From positions 34,035-98,034 of the forward strand of contig SXSU01000016.1 of NCBI GenBank assembly GCA_005793345.1: a stretch of 64,000 bases of DNA, written 5' to 3'. This document shows, piece after piece, positions 1-9,305 of this stretch; positions within the stretch are counted from its first letter, which is position 1, and the number at the start of each line of letters is the position of its first letter. Position numbers and translations under genes: made by a program. The notes under the pieces are model-generated. The model searched no databases, had not been told where the DNA came from, and saw only the letters and a list, made by a program, of their open reading frames with translations. This DNA is from Bdellovibrionales bacterium. Lineage in GTDB: Bacteria > Bdellovibrionota > Bdellovibrionia > Bdellovibrionales > Bdellovibrionaceae.

Positions 1-833
1 AGTTCACTGTGCCACTCTTCTGGCCTTCTAACATCGACTAATTTTACTTTACCTAGATTTAAATAAACATCTTCTGGAGTGACTTCAGGAATTCCATTAA
101 CTATTTGTGGATGGAAAACTTGTTTCTCGTTTTTTAACATACCACAGGCAAGATTTGCAGGTAATGCTTCATGAATTTTTTTCGGGTGGGCAAGTTTTAA
201 CTCTGACATTGTTTTTTGAAAATCACCAAAAGTAGTATGTCCGCTAATACGAGGATTATATTTTTTTTCTAAACCAACAGTTGAAACTGTAAAACCCCTA
301 TAATCATGACCAGGATATATTTTGTAGTGATCAGGTAGAGTATATATTTTTTTAGTTATAGACTCGAACATTTTTTCATTTGAGCCCTGTTGAAAATCTG
401 TTCGGCCCGTTCCTCTAATTAATAAAACATCTCCAGTAAAAATATTTTCACCTGATACAAAACTCATACATGAATCCGTATGACCGGGGGTTGTTAAAGC
501 TTTTATGGTATGTTTTCCAAAAGAAAGTTCTTCACCATCATTTAAAGGAATATCAATGCAGTTTACCTTAGCATGAACGGAAACTCCTGTTTTTGCATTT
601 GTTCTTTGTCTTAGTAATCCTGCACCAGTAACGTGATCTGCATGGACATGGGTATCTAGTACATATTTTAATTTTGCACCTAACTCATTTAAATATTTAA
701 TATCACGATCAACAGTTTCAATTACAGGGTCTATCAAAATTGCATCCTTAGAATCTTTATCCATTAAAATGTAAGTGTATGTTGAAGTTTCAGCTTCAAA
801 AAGTTGAAAAATTTCTGGATTCGAATTGTTCAT
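1..833 (-). CDS. ETHE1-like persulfide dioxygenase with C-terminal rhodanese domain (3' end cut by window edge)
   Basis: An MBL-fold enzyme that should oxidise glutathione persulfide to sulfite, a step in sulfide detoxification. Translating the minus strand from the ATG at 833 shows the ETHE1-type non-heme iron site: THVHADHVTG, then TPGHTDSC, GDVLLIRGTGRTDFQQGS and PGHDYRG, followed by the family tail LPANLACG. After these, PEVTPEDVYLNLG and VDVRRPEEW look like the start of a rhodanese domain, so this is probably a dioxygenase-rhodanese fusion whose sulfurtransferase cysteine lies outside the window. An AAGGAG ribosome site precedes the start. The Crp/Fnr gene at 921-1556 lies just upstream on the same strand, with an 87-base gap, and probably shares its transcript or controls it. 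The family assignment is firm; the fusion is inferred from a partial domain. Confidence 0.9.
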   Translation of the reverse strand, partial: MNNSNPEIFQLFEAETSTYTYILMDKDSKDAILIDPVIETVDRDIKYLNELGAKLKYVLDTHVHADHVTGAGLLRQRTNAKTGVSVHAKVNCIDIPLNDGEELSFGKHTIKALTTPGHTDSCMSFVSGENIFTGDVLLIRGTGRTDFQQGSNEKMFESITKKIYTLPDHYKIYPGHDYRGFTVSTVGLEKKYNPRISGHTTFGDFQKTMSELKLAHPKKIHEALPANLACGMLKNEKQVFHPQIVNGIPEVTPEDVYLNLGKVKLVDVRRPEEWHSE

Positions 834-920
834 AAATTTTTTCTCCTTAGTAGTAAAATCACTTTGTTTAAATAAAATATAGCGCAAGTTAGATTATGTA
901 GTTATGTCCCACGACACAGT

Positions 921-1556
921 TTAATTAGAAAGTAAAATTAACGCGTTACGATTAGAAATCTCAATTTGACGACCTATTTGCTTAATCATTTTTTGCTTTT
1001 CTAATTCAGCAAGACCCCGAATAATAGTGGGTGTCGTACTTGCGCAAAATTGTGCTATTTCAGAACGGGTCCAGTTATGGTTTGGATGTATTTCTTTGAG
1101 ATAAATAAGGGCCGATGCAATTCGCTGAAGTACTTCTTGATCTGTAACTCTGATTCTTTGTAGCTCTGCTATACCGAGTTCTTTGGCTAGGGTCTCAATT
1201 AAGATTCTCTGTGTAGAAGGAAAATCTACTAATACCTTTTCTATTATTTCAGGGTTAACTAAACCAATAGATGAGGGTTCAAGACAAATGCTATTAGCAT
1301 GATGCAATTCTTTAGCAAAATAAGAACGATGGCCAAAAAAATCATTTGGCTTAAATAATCGAAGTAAATGTTCTGAACCTTTAGGTGTTAGTGCAACTAA
1401 ACCAACTAGTCCAGCTTTTATGACATAAATACCCTTTGGGACATCTCCTGCAGTATAAATTTTATCGTGTCTTTTGTAATCAAAATACGTAGCAGAACTT
1501 AAAATAAGTTGAGTTGCTTCTTGTGGTAAAAATTTCCAAAATCCAGTTTGTGACAT
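921..1556 (-). CDS. Crp/Fnr-family transcriptional regulator
   Basis: A 211-residue regulator with an N-terminal cyclic-nucleotide-binding-like beta barrel (about residues 15-115) and a C-terminal Crp-type winged helix (about 140-205). The recognition region contains WTRSEIAQFCASTTPTI. The N-terminus lacks the cysteine cluster of oxygen-sensing FNR, and the barrel lacks a clear cAMP phosphate-binding RxAS motif, so the ligand cannot be named. It is transcribed in the same direction as the persulfide dioxygenase 87 bases downstream, which suggests it controls a sulfide or redox response. That role is inference from position. No convincing Shine-Dalgarno sequence precedes the ATG. Confidence 0.88.
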   Translation of the reverse strand: MSQTGFWKFLPQEATQLILSSATYFDYKRHDKIYTAGDVPKGIYVIKAGLVGLVALTPKGSEHLLRLFKPNDFFGHRSYFAKELHHANSICLEPSSIGLVNPEIIEKVLVDFPSTQRILIETLAKELGIAELQRIRVTDQEVLQRIASALIYLKEIHPNHNWTRSEIAQFCASTTPTIIRGLAELEKQKMIKQIGRQIEISNRNALILLSN

Positions 1557-1597
1557 GTTAATAATTTAGACTAGTTTAAATTGCAAAAGCAAATATT

Positions 1598-3334
1598 TTA
1601 TTGCGAAGTAACTTTTTGTAGGCAAGTTTTATCACCACAGCAGTTTAAAATTTTCTGATAATTTAATTTAATCCAATTTAAATTTTTGAAATGGTTTTCA
1701 TAAAAATCAATTGTAATACTTGAAGTGATAGTTGTAGGTAACTCTTTAATTTTATCTTTTGAGAAGTCATAAATACATAACTCAAAAGTTTTTTCATTTT
1801 TTATATTTTGAATTTCAGTATCAGTTTTAGTATCAAAATCAGAATTTACAGATTTATTATTTCTAAAGTATAAACTTGTATCTTGAAAAGGTTGTGATTT
1901 AAAACAAGTAATATTATCTTTTAAATTTTCTTGAATAAGTAATTCAGAATCATTAAAAATCTTTGCAGTTTCAATTGATTGATTACTTAAATTAAATCTA
2001 GATGTATATTTTTGGAGATTTAAACTTGTATGTTCAAAAACTACTTTGTTTTGATCATCACTGCATTGAAGGGAATTTATTTTAGGTCTTGAGCGATAAA
2101 TTACTTTAGAAAAAAGAGTGGAGTTATTATTTCGTAAAATAATCCCTTCTTGTTCTTCGAGTGATAGGTTTAGAAAATTGTTATAAATATTTGAGTCACT
2201 ATATAATGTTGCCATTTCATTTAAATTAAGATCTGAACTATATAGAATTCCGAAAGCGCTAATAGCTTTAGAGTTATTAAAAAATTTATAACCTAAAGCG
2301 TATTCAGAGCTTGTGGTTCCTAGAAAAAATAAGGATTCATTTAATGACTTGCTTGGATCTGTAGATTGTTTGTATAAAGACACTGCAAACATTAAAGGAA
2401 CTAAACCTTTCGCATATTCAACTAGCATTACTTTATCGTAATTGAGATATTTAGCTGAGAGGGCTGCCGCTAATTGATTAATTAATTTTTCACGTTGCAG
2501 TTGTTGAATTTTTGAAAAATGTAAGCCGGACTTTCGATTTGGAATATAATTAGCAGGAGCGAATGCCAAACTTCTTTCATAAAGCTTTTTTTGGAGAACA
2601 ACATCTGCATCTAAATCTTTTGCCATTTGAAGTAGATACTTCATATCAACTCCTTCAAAGGGCTTACCACTATCTATGAGGTACTGAATATAATCAGCAA
2701 CAGTTTTGTTATGTTTGAGTTCTCCAACCCTAAAAGCTTGTGTGTCATAGAGATCAGCATATATGATTATTTCTTTAAATCGTTTACCTCTACCATTAAA
2801 TTGAAATTCATTTTTTTGAGAAAGTTCTCCATAACCGGAATTTAAAAAACTTTTTTGCTCTAATTTTTTACCATTGGCATTTAATACATCTCTAGATTTA
2901 TAAGCTTTTTCTTTGTCCTCAGGGGACATTAAATCATAATCTTTGCCATAGTTTTTTGCTAGAGTCTTGTTCATACCTATAGTATCTTTTTCAATGTCAT
3001 GATTTTGTGATTCTTTAACAAATGTGAATAAATTTGTAAGAAGTTTTGCGTATGCTGGTATATCTTTATTGATGACTAAGTGTTCAAGGAGTGTTGTTGT
3101 TTGAATAGGAATTCTCAACCGATGGGATTCTGTATTGAATCGAGTAAATTGAGTTAGGTCTTTTTTTTGTAATTCTTCAAGGATTTCTGTTGATGTTGTT
3201 GTTGTTAACATTGAGGAAGAAGTGGAAGATGTTAATTGATCCAGAAAAAAATATTCATTTGAGGGGACTAAAGCTAAACATAATTGAGAAAAATAAATTA
3301 TGAATATCATAGATAAAACATATCTAACCTTCAT
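1598..3334 (-). CDS. large exported protein of unknown function
   Basis: I do not recognise this protein. I chose the start at 3334 because it gives a typical Sec signal peptide (MKVRYVLSMIFIIYFSQLC followed by LALVPS). An upstream in-frame ATG at 3421 would add 29 residues ahead of the signal peptide and make 607 residues. The mature protein opens with a Ser/Thr-rich stretch (TSSTSSSMLTTTTS), then mostly helical sequence, and ends with a cysteine-containing tail (NCCGDKTC) that could form disulfides outside the cytoplasm. No ribosome site clearly favours either start. It stands alone between the Crp/Fnr gene and prephenate dehydratase, all on the same strand. Confidence 0.7.
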   Translation of the reverse strand: MKVRYVLSMIFIIYFSQLCLALVPSNEYFFLDQLTSSTSSSMLTTTTSTEILEELQKKDLTQFTRFNTESHRLRIPIQTTTLLEHLVINKDIPAYAKLLTNLFTFVKESQNHDIEKDTIGMNKTLAKNYGKDYDLMSPEDKEKAYKSRDVLNANGKKLEQKSFLNSGYGELSQKNEFQFNGRGKRFKEIIIYADLYDTQAFRVGELKHNKTVADYIQYLIDSGKPFEGVDMKYLLQMAKDLDADVVLQKKLYERSLAFAPANYIPNRKSGLHFSKIQQLQREKLINQLAAALSAKYLNYDKVMLVEYAKGLVPLMFAVSLYKQSTDPSKSLNESLFFLGTTSSEYALGYKFFNNSKAISAFGILYSSDLNLNEMATLYSDSNIYNNFLNLSLEEQEGIILRNNNSTLFSKVIYRSRPKINSLQCSDDQNKVVFEHTSLNLQKYTSRFNLSNQSIETAKIFNDSELLIQENLKDNITCFKSQPFQDTSLYFRNNKSVNSDFDTKTDTEIQNIKNEKTFELCIYDFSKDKIKELPTTITSSITIDFYENHFKNLNWIKLNYQKILNCCGDKTCLQKVTSQ

Positions 3335-3708
3335 ATATTTATTTATGAAAGAGAAAATTATCTTATTGAAATAAAATTTAAAAGAGGTTTTTAAACTGTA
3401 CATAAGTTGTATATATAGCAATTTTTATGCTATTAAAATTAAATAAGTTAGCTGTATAATAAGTATAAATAATTGCAGAAAAAAAGTTTCAAAAAATATT
3501 GATTTTAACAATATTAGTTATTTCGAAAAAATATCTACTGTTAAAGCTTTGATTATCTTGTGAAAAAAGTATTATGTGGATGTATATTTAAATTAATTCT
3601 TTCTGCAGATTAAATTTGTGTGATTATAAAATTAAAAAAATCACTATATAAAGATTTTTTATTTACAATCGCGGTTAAACGTTATTACAAAATATAAGCT
3701 CAAATATG
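3335..3708. other. AT-rich intergenic stretch
   Basis: About 370 bases of very AT-rich sequence between two minus-strand genes. It presumably holds the promoter of the 1598-3334 gene and the 3' untranslated end of prephenate dehydratase. I see no open reading frame, RNA gene or clear terminator hairpin in it. Confidence 0.5.
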
Positions 3709-4554
3709 TCATTTTTTTGCTCTATAATTACTTTGTGAATAGGTTCCTAAACTCTGAACGTTATTAGCAAAGAAATTGAGTTCTTCGATAGCATTTTGAT
3801 ATGATATTTGAATGGGGTGAGTCTCTGCATCTATAGAAAAAGTAGTACTGTTAAAGTCATTACCTGATAAATAACTTTCAATTCGAGTGAGATTAATTCC
3901 ATTAGTCGCAAAACCGCCAAGTGCTTTATAAAGTGCCGCAGGTACACTTTTGACTGTAAATACTAGTGTTGTTAAACAAGGACTGGTTGGAGGTGGAACA
4001 ATTTGCTGGCGCGATAATATTAAAAAGCGGGTTTTGTTTTCTTGAGAGTTTGAAATTGAATTAGATAATACTTTTAAGCCGTAGAGTTCACCAGCTCGTT
4101 CAGAGGCAATTGCAGCAATTGTTTTATCCTTTCGACGAGCGACTTCTTGAGCTGATCCAGCTGTATCTGCAAACACTTCTGTTTTTATTTTATATTTTTC
4201 TAAAAAATCTCTACATTGTGATAAACCCTGTGTATGGCTTAGTACTAATTTTATATCAGCTAAATTACTATTTTCTAGTCCAAGAAGTTGATGTTGAATA
4301 TTTAAAAAGTATTCGCCAATAATATAAAGTTGGCTTATTGGTAATAAGGCATGAACATCAGCAACTCTTCCAGCAATTAAATTTTCTATTGGAATAATAC
4401 TCAAATCTGAACTTCCACTACGAGTTGCTTCAAGGGCTTGAAAAAAAGTATTGCATGAAAGAAGATTTGAATTGGGAAAGCAATTTAATGCAGCTGCTTC
4501 AGAGTACGCTCCTGGAATTCCTTGATAAGCTATAATTTTACTTTTATTTTCCAT
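3709..4554 (-). CDS. pheA: prephenate dehydratase
   Basis: Converts prephenate to phenylpyruvate in phenylalanine biosynthesis in the cytoplasm. At 281 residues it has the usual size of a stand-alone dehydratase with no chorismate mutase domain. The N-terminus shows the family start IIAYQGIPGAYSEAAA. The catalytic-domain end carries the conserved NKTRFLIL, matching the TRF motif. Residues about 195-275 form an ACT domain for phenylalanine feedback. Its ESRP-type ligand motif reads TRIESYLSG, a variant common in alpha- and deltaproteobacterial enzymes. It is transcribed away from the TIGR02147 gene at 4752. Confidence 0.93.
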   Translation of the reverse strand: MENKSKIIAYQGIPGAYSEAAALNCFPNSNLLSCNTFFQALEATRSGSSDLSIIPIENLIAGRVADVHALLPISQLYIIGEYFLNIQHQLLGLENSNLADIKLVLSHTQGLSQCRDFLEKYKIKTEVFADTAGSAQEVARRKDKTIAAIASERAGELYGLKVLSNSISNSQENKTRFLILSRQQIVPPPTSPCLTTLVFTVKSVPAALYKALGGFATNGINLTRIESYLSGNDFNSTTFSIDAETHPIQISYQNAIEELNFFANNVQSLGTYSQSNYRAKK

Positions 4555-4751
4555 GTTTAGATTTTACGATTTAAGTGGAGAAGACACAAATCATACTTGC
4601 TTTAATTAGACTCGACTTTAGGCACATGTTTTAAAATTTAAATTTCAGTAAATGCAATTTTACAACTTTTTTATTAATATAAACGTAGTGAGAAAGATTA
4701 TTCATGAAATGGTAATTCGACATAGTTAGAATAAATTAGAAAGATATTTAA

Positions 4752-5570
4752 ATGGATTTTTTTAAATATGACTCTTATCGAGTATTACTTAAAGATGTGA
4801 TTGAAGATAAAAAAAAGAGTTTTGCGTATATAACATTTCAAAAAGTAGCAGAAGAGTGTGGTATTCAAAAGACTTACCTGTCACGTGTAATGAATGACCA
4901 AGCAGAGCTCAATCAAGATCAACTTTACTCAATATCGCACTATTTGAAGTTAACAATAGCTGAGACACAATTTTTATCATTATTGCTAGAAGAAAATAGA
5001 TCCGCAAATATATTAAGACGAGAATGGTTAAGAAAAGAAATTAAAAATATACGAGACAGCCAACTTGAGTCTTCACAAAATTTAGCAAATCATGTTGTTG
5101 TTCCTACAGAAAAATATGATGATTATTTTAAAAAACCAATTATTCAAATATTACATATGTCATTATTAATTGAAAGATACCGAAGCAATATAAGTTTATT
5201 GCAACAGGATTTTGGTTTTTCAAAAACTCAAATTCACGAAGCATTGGATTTTCTAATTCAAAATAAGGTTATTGAATTGATAAATGGAAAATATAAAGTG
5301 CTTATTGATTTTATACATTTGCCAGAAAAAAAAGATATCTCACCCACAAATCATTTGCTTTTTCGACTAGAAGCGATTCGTAAAATGCGCGAGTCAAGAG
5401 AAGAACAAAATCTTAATTTATCACTTTGTTTTACTGCAGATGAAAAAGTCGCTGTAGAAATAAAGAGAAAAATAATCGAATTACTAAAGCAAGTTCACCA
5501 AGTCATTCCACCTGCAGGAAACGAAAATGTTTATCAGCTAAACATTGACTTCATCAAGTGGAATGATTAA
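4752..5570 (+). CDS. TIGR02147 family regulator-like protein
   Basis: A 272-residue member of TIGR02147, a family found mainly in Bdellovibrio and Fibrobacter. The opening FFKYDSYRVLLKDVIEDKKK is the family signature. It is followed by a helix-turn-helix-like segment (FQKVAEECGIQKTYLSRVMN, about residues 30-50), where the protein probably binds DNA. A second winged-helix-like part lies near residues 150-185 (FGFSKTQIHEALDFLIQNK). It ends only 7 bases before the 3' end of a convergent cluster of exported proteins (5578-9113) and faces prephenate dehydratase upstream. Target genes are unknown. Three more family members occur in this window, each next to genes for exported proteins. Confidence 0.88.
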   Translation: MDFFKYDSYRVLLKDVIEDKKKSFAYITFQKVAEECGIQKTYLSRVMNDQAELNQDQLYSISHYLKLTIAETQFLSLLLEENRSANILRREWLRKEIKNIRDSQLESSQNLANHVVVPTEKYDDYFKKPIIQILHMSLLIERYRSNISLLQQDFGFSKTQIHEALDFLIQNKVIELINGKYKVLIDFIHLPEKKDISPTNHLLFRLEAIRKMRESREEQNLNLSLCFTADEKVAVEIKRKIIELLKQVHQVIPPAGNENVYQLNIDFIKWND

Positions 5571-5577
5571 TAGTAAA

Positions 5578-5955
5578 TTAGAACATAGAATTAAAATCGT
5601 TTACTTGTTTAAGAGTTTGATTAAGTTCTATTTCTGAATTTAAACAATTAGATTTTAAATTTGCACTTGTTGGATTTGTATACATACTTATTCCCAATTG
5701 AAAACCAACTTGATACTCATAGCTCATTTCTAGGCGAAGTTTATCTTCAGCCTCCTTCGAAAGGCTATTATTAGTTTTTAATGTTTTATTATCATTTTCT
5801 AACATTTTAATTGTCATATAATAATCTAGTTTTGCTTTTTCTGCTTTATTTGCAGCAATGCATTTAATGTTTGAAATATCAATATTTTCTGTATTTTCTG
5901 CTTTTGCAAAAATACAACTTAAAACTAAAGAAATTAAAAATGCTATTCTTTTCAT
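5578..5955 (-). CDS. small exported protein of unknown function
   Basis: Not recognised. The 125-residue product begins with a clear signal peptide (MKRIAFLISLVLSCIFAKA, then EN), so it should act in the periplasm or be secreted. The mature part is charged and helical, with two cysteines (CIAA and NCLNSE) that could pair. A GAGGAG ribosome site lies at good spacing before the ATG. It is the last of four consecutive exported-protein genes on this strand and lies 40 bases after the 292-residue gene, so they may share a transcript. Confidence 0.72.
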   Translation of the reverse strand: MKRIAFLISLVLSCIFAKAENTENIDISNIKCIAANKAEKAKLDYYMTIKMLENDNKTLKTNNSLSKEAEDKLRLEMSYEYQVGFQLGISMYTNPTSANLKSNCLNSEIELNQTLKQVNDFNSMF

Positions 5956-5995
5956 ATAAAGTACTCCTCATTATTTTAAATATTTCTTAATCCAA

Positions 5996-6874
5996 TTATT
6001 TATTTAGATCCAAAATCTGTTGGTATTTTTCTCTAGTTGCTTGACAGATTTGGTGAGCAATGTTACCATCGTTTTTTGCTTGTCCACAAAATTGTTTATT
6101 TACCTTTGTAGTTTTATTGCTTTCGATAAAGTAACCAGAAGAGAAGTTGATTCGTTTGTTAGGTTCAATCTCAAAATTTAATATATTTGTTTCTACAATT
6201 TTTTGAACTGTACCGCATGAATTTTGATAATAGCCTGTAAATAAAGGTTTAGAGCATTCTGTTACTCCAAGTACTTCCTCATTTACTAGATTTTCTATTC
6301 TAAAATATTTTGATAAATTTTTAACATTTGAACACGAATTCGCTTTAATTGCACTTTCCATTGCTCTTGTAAGATTATAACCCAAATCACTACCACCAAT
6401 TTCAGGTAATTGAAAATCGTTATCGAAGAATTCTAGACTTCTGATTTTGTCAGGTATTTCAGTTGAGGATTCAGGATTAAAAAGTGAATTATAGTATCCT
6501 GTTTGGGCCCAAACTTTTATTGGATGATTTTGTATTGTATTACCAATTGCAATATCACCAGTTTCTGATTGATAGACGGGTGCTATACTAACATCTAAAG
6601 TGCAAAAAGTTTGATTATCTGTAATATTATATAAGCCATCGGAAGATGTTGAACAATTGATAGATGAACCAGAAATTTTTTCTATGCAAACATCACTAGT
6701 AAGATTTGAGTAGGGTATAGAAAGCTCATTGAATTTAATTGGCCAATGGTGATTGCTAAATATTGTACTCAGCCCAGATCCTACATTAGTTGCGTTACAA
6801 TTATTGTAACTCCAAAATACTAATGGTAAAAGTAAACTTAATAATTTTCGTTTATTATAATTTGAAGGTAACAT
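5996..6874 (-). CDS. exported protein of unknown function
   Basis: Not recognised. The 292-residue product starts with a basic N-terminus and hydrophobic core (KLLSLLLPLVFWSYN, then NCNA), consistent with a Sec signal peptide. The mature chain contains about nine cysteines (for example VCIEK, INCST, FCTLD, NSCGT), suggesting a disulfide-stabilised extracytoplasmic fold. AAGGAG sits upstream of the ATG at good spacing. It is the third of four same-strand exported-protein genes next to a TIGR02147 regulator. No catalytic motif is visible. Confidence 0.72.
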   Translation of the reverse strand: MLPSNYNKRKLLSLLLPLVFWSYNNCNATNVGSGLSTIFSNHHWPIKFNELSIPYSNLTSDVCIEKISGSSINCSTSSDGLYNITDNQTFCTLDVSIAPVYQSETGDIAIGNTIQNHPIKVWAQTGYYNSLFNPESSTEIPDKIRSLEFFDNDFQLPEIGGSDLGYNLTRAMESAIKANSCSNVKNLSKYFRIENLVNEEVLGVTECSKPLFTGYYQNSCGTVQKIVETNILNFEIEPNKRINFSSGYFIESNKTTKVNKQFCGQAKNDGNIAHQICQATREKYQQILDLNK

Positions 6875-7103
6875 AAATTCTCCTTATTCTTTTTGTGAAA
6901 ATTATTTTATAATTTGTTTATGCATTTTAAAATCAATTTAAAATCAATTTATATTAAATTAATTAACATTTAGTTAACTACGTTAATCATAGAAAAAAAT
7001 TTAACTAGAATGATGTATTTTGAATCTTTGAAATTATTTAACTTAAACTAAAAACTTTATTTTTTTGTTTTGATAGAGTAAACCAATTGTTCAGAAATTT
7101 AAA

Positions 7104-8057
7104 TCAATTTTGTGTTTTCATTTTACTAAGTTCGTTTTTATAGTTTTCAATTGCTTTTTCATTTTCAATTAAAAATTGATCAATTTCATTTATGGTTTGA
7201 TTAATAGTATTTAAATCTTTATTAACTTCATCAGCTGGGCTTAGGGCGACATCTGGGTCCCATGAAATAGAAATTTCATTATCTTCATAAGAGATTTCTG
7301 AAAAGTTAGAATTCATTAAGCTATTGTTGTTCAAACTTGTTAATCTATAGGGAGTAAGCTGGGCGTAAAGATCAGAATTTGTATCACATATATTGGATTG
7401 TATAAAACTAGCTCGATCTTTAAGTTTTTTTGAATCGAAGTTAGAATTGGATATTTTAACTTTCCCAAGTGTTTCTAGAATGAAAAGTAAATTTGGATTT
7501 TTATTTGCAAAATAATTTATAATTAAATCATCATTAGCTAAAAATAAACCATCAAGCGCTAATTTGGATTTTATTATAACTGCACTTGAATAAAAATATC
7601 TTAAATTGAGTAATGATTTTGGATATTCCTGGTCGCAACCAAAATTTATTATAGAAATTTTATAATCATAGGGTGTTCCACTAATAATAAAATAAGAATT
7701 GGAGGCAGAGTATTCATCAAGTTCTTCTGGAATTGGAAGCGCTAACCCTTCAATTATTGGAAGTGATTTTTCTCCTCCACCGAATAGACCGATAAAATCA
7801 ATCCCAAATGACGTTTTATTACCTACACTTACCCAACCAATTGATCCTTTTTTATATTCTTCTTTTGTTGGTTTAACTAACCATTTCATAAATGGTTTGG
7901 TTTCAATTATAAAATTATTTTCTGAATATTTTACTTTTAACTCAGCTGCCATAACTGGATTATATGCATAAGAGTTATTTGATAAAATTAAATTTATGAA
8001 AATAAAAATCAATTGATTGAGAAATGAAAAATTATAATTGTTTTGTTTTGTTTTCAT
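7104..8057 (-). CDS. exported protein of unknown function with C-terminal coiled coil
   Basis: Not recognised. The 317-residue product has an N-terminal hydrophobic stretch (FLNQLIFIFINLILSNNSYA) that fits a signal peptide. The middle contains a glycine-rich loop (GLFGGGEKSLPIIEG). The last 45 residues (from about NKDLNTINQTINEIDQFL to YKNELSKMK) have heptad-like spacing typical of a coiled coil. The start codon has only a weak ribosome site (AGAGA). It lies 24 bases downstream of the 343-residue exported protein gene and is probably co-transcribed with it. Confidence 0.7.
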   Translation of the reverse strand: MKTKQNNYNFSFLNQLIFIFINLILSNNSYAYNPVMAAELKVKYSENNFIIETKPFMKWLVKPTKEEYKKGSIGWVSVGNKTSFGIDFIGLFGGGEKSLPIIEGLALPIPEELDEYSASNSYFIISGTPYDYKISIINFGCDQEYPKSLLNLRYFYSSAVIIKSKLALDGLFLANDDLIINYFANKNPNLLFILETLGKVKISNSNFDSKKLKDRASFIQSNICDTNSDLYAQLTPYRLTSLNNNSLMNSNFSEISYEDNEISISWDPDVALSPADEVNKDLNTINQTINEIDQFLIENEKAIENYKNELSKMKTQN

Positions 8058-8081
8058 AATTTGAATCTCTATTTATTTTCT

Positions 8082-9113
8082 CTATTCCAAGTTTCGTAAT
8101 GAAGAGCGTATGTTTTTCATATCATCAACAGCTATGTCTCCCAAAGTTGACTTGATTTCATTAATATCAGCCATTAACTTTTTACTACTTACCATTGCAG
8201 TTTCAAATCTCATTAAACTATATTCCGCTTCTTTTAATTTAGCTCTTGATTCTAAACCTACACTTACCAGGCCTGTTGTTGATAGAATTAATCGTTCGCC
8301 CACTTGGTTTCCAAAAGGTACTAAAGATGATGAGCCAACAATATCTGCCATGGCTTCAACGGTTCGTTCGCCAAGTTCAACTTGATCTTGATAATATGCA
8401 GAGACAATGGGTTGAGTTTCTTTAATGACATCAGCATCTTCTTTTAGAAATCCATGTAATTTAGTAATATACATTTGTCCTTTTTCGAAAGCCGCAATTA
8501 TAGTTTTGAGGCGATCAACTGCCTTATCTTGGACTTCTGAAGTGCGTGCATGTATGATTGGTTTTTTGATTTCAATCTGATGTCTAAATGTATCACGAAC
8601 AAGTTCATATTGGTTTTCTTTAAAACCAGCAGCACGACTTAATTCATGTAGTGCAGTAAATTGGAAAGTATCATTGAACATTTCTTCCTTAAAACGATCA
8701 TAGTTAATTTGTAAATAAGGAACTTTTAAGTCATTTCCATTTTTGTCCTTAATTGTTTCAATATCAAATCTGATGGTCACAGGTTTTTGATTATCATCAT
8801 AAACGGGATTCGTGGTGGATATAACTTGGATAGAATCAATTGCATTTTGAAGTAAGGGTAATTTTTTAATTAAGTTACCATTATCTTCAAAAATCTTATC
8901 TTTAGTTTCATCATATTTAGATTTTTTAATTGCTTGAATCCAAGCTTCACCATACATAAAAAAAATGGAGGCTGGGCCGGATCCTCCAGTGCCAGTACAA
9001 CCCCCTTGGCACATAAAATTATCTTTTGAATTATCTTTTGTTGCATTTGAGTTCTGAATTACAAAGTTGCAGATCACTAAAGATGTTATAATTAGCCAAG
9101 TCCTGAATTTCAT
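8082..9113 (-). CDS. exported protein with degenerate HELSR metal-site motif
   Basis: A 343-residue exported protein with a signal peptide (TWLIITSLVICNFVIQNSNA). The mature protein begins with a Gly/Cys segment (CQGGCTGTGGSGP), then about residue 150 carries FTALHELSRAAGF. The position and flanks resemble the HExxH-type helix seen in other exported proteins of this window, but the second histidine is replaced by arginine, so a complete zinc-protease site is not present. This HELxR form is common in exported Bdellovibrio proteins of unknown function. The C-terminus is helical. An AGGAG ribosome site precedes the start. It is the first gene of a four-gene exported-protein cluster. Confidence 0.75.
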   Translation of the reverse strand: MKFRTWLIITSLVICNFVIQNSNATKDNSKDNFMCQGGCTGTGGSGPASIFFMYGEAWIQAIKKSKYDETKDKIFEDNGNLIKKLPLLQNAIDSIQVISTTNPVYDDNQKPVTIRFDIETIKDKNGNDLKVPYLQINYDRFKEEMFNDTFQFTALHELSRAAGFKENQYELVRDTFRHQIEIKKPIIHARTSEVQDKAVDRLKTIIAAFEKGQMYITKLHGFLKEDADVIKETQPIVSAYYQDQVELGERTVEAMADIVGSSSLVPFGNQVGERLILSTTGLVSVGLESRAKLKEAEYSLMRFETAMVSSKKLMADINEIKSTLGDIAVDDMKNIRSSLRNLE

Positions 9114-9276
9114 TTCATTGCTCCTAGTAAACTTACGAAATATTTTTAAAACTTATAAAATAATTTTCTCATTTTGGAGCAGAAAAATAAATCAATTTAA
9201 AGTAAACAAAGTTAGTTAAAATTGTTATCTTATAAACAATATAGAATAGTTTATTTTAAATTTAAGATTTAAATTG

Positions 9277-9305
9277 TCACTCTGTAAAAAAAATTTACAG
9301 AGTGA
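9277..9305 (-). terminator. hairpin terminator overlapping the trmH stop codon
   Basis: TCACTCTGTAAA and TTTACAGAGTGA form a 12-base-pair stem with a short A-rich loop. The stem includes the stop codon of the methyltransferase gene at 9295. No long U run follows on the minus strand, so it may act as a terminator or as an mRNA 3' end stabiliser. Confidence 0.6.

Noticed and set aside
7699..7971. A 90-codon plus-strand open frame inside the exported protein gene at 7104-8057.
   Set aside because: It is antisense to a frame that has a signal peptide and a normal gene layout, and it shows no independent support.
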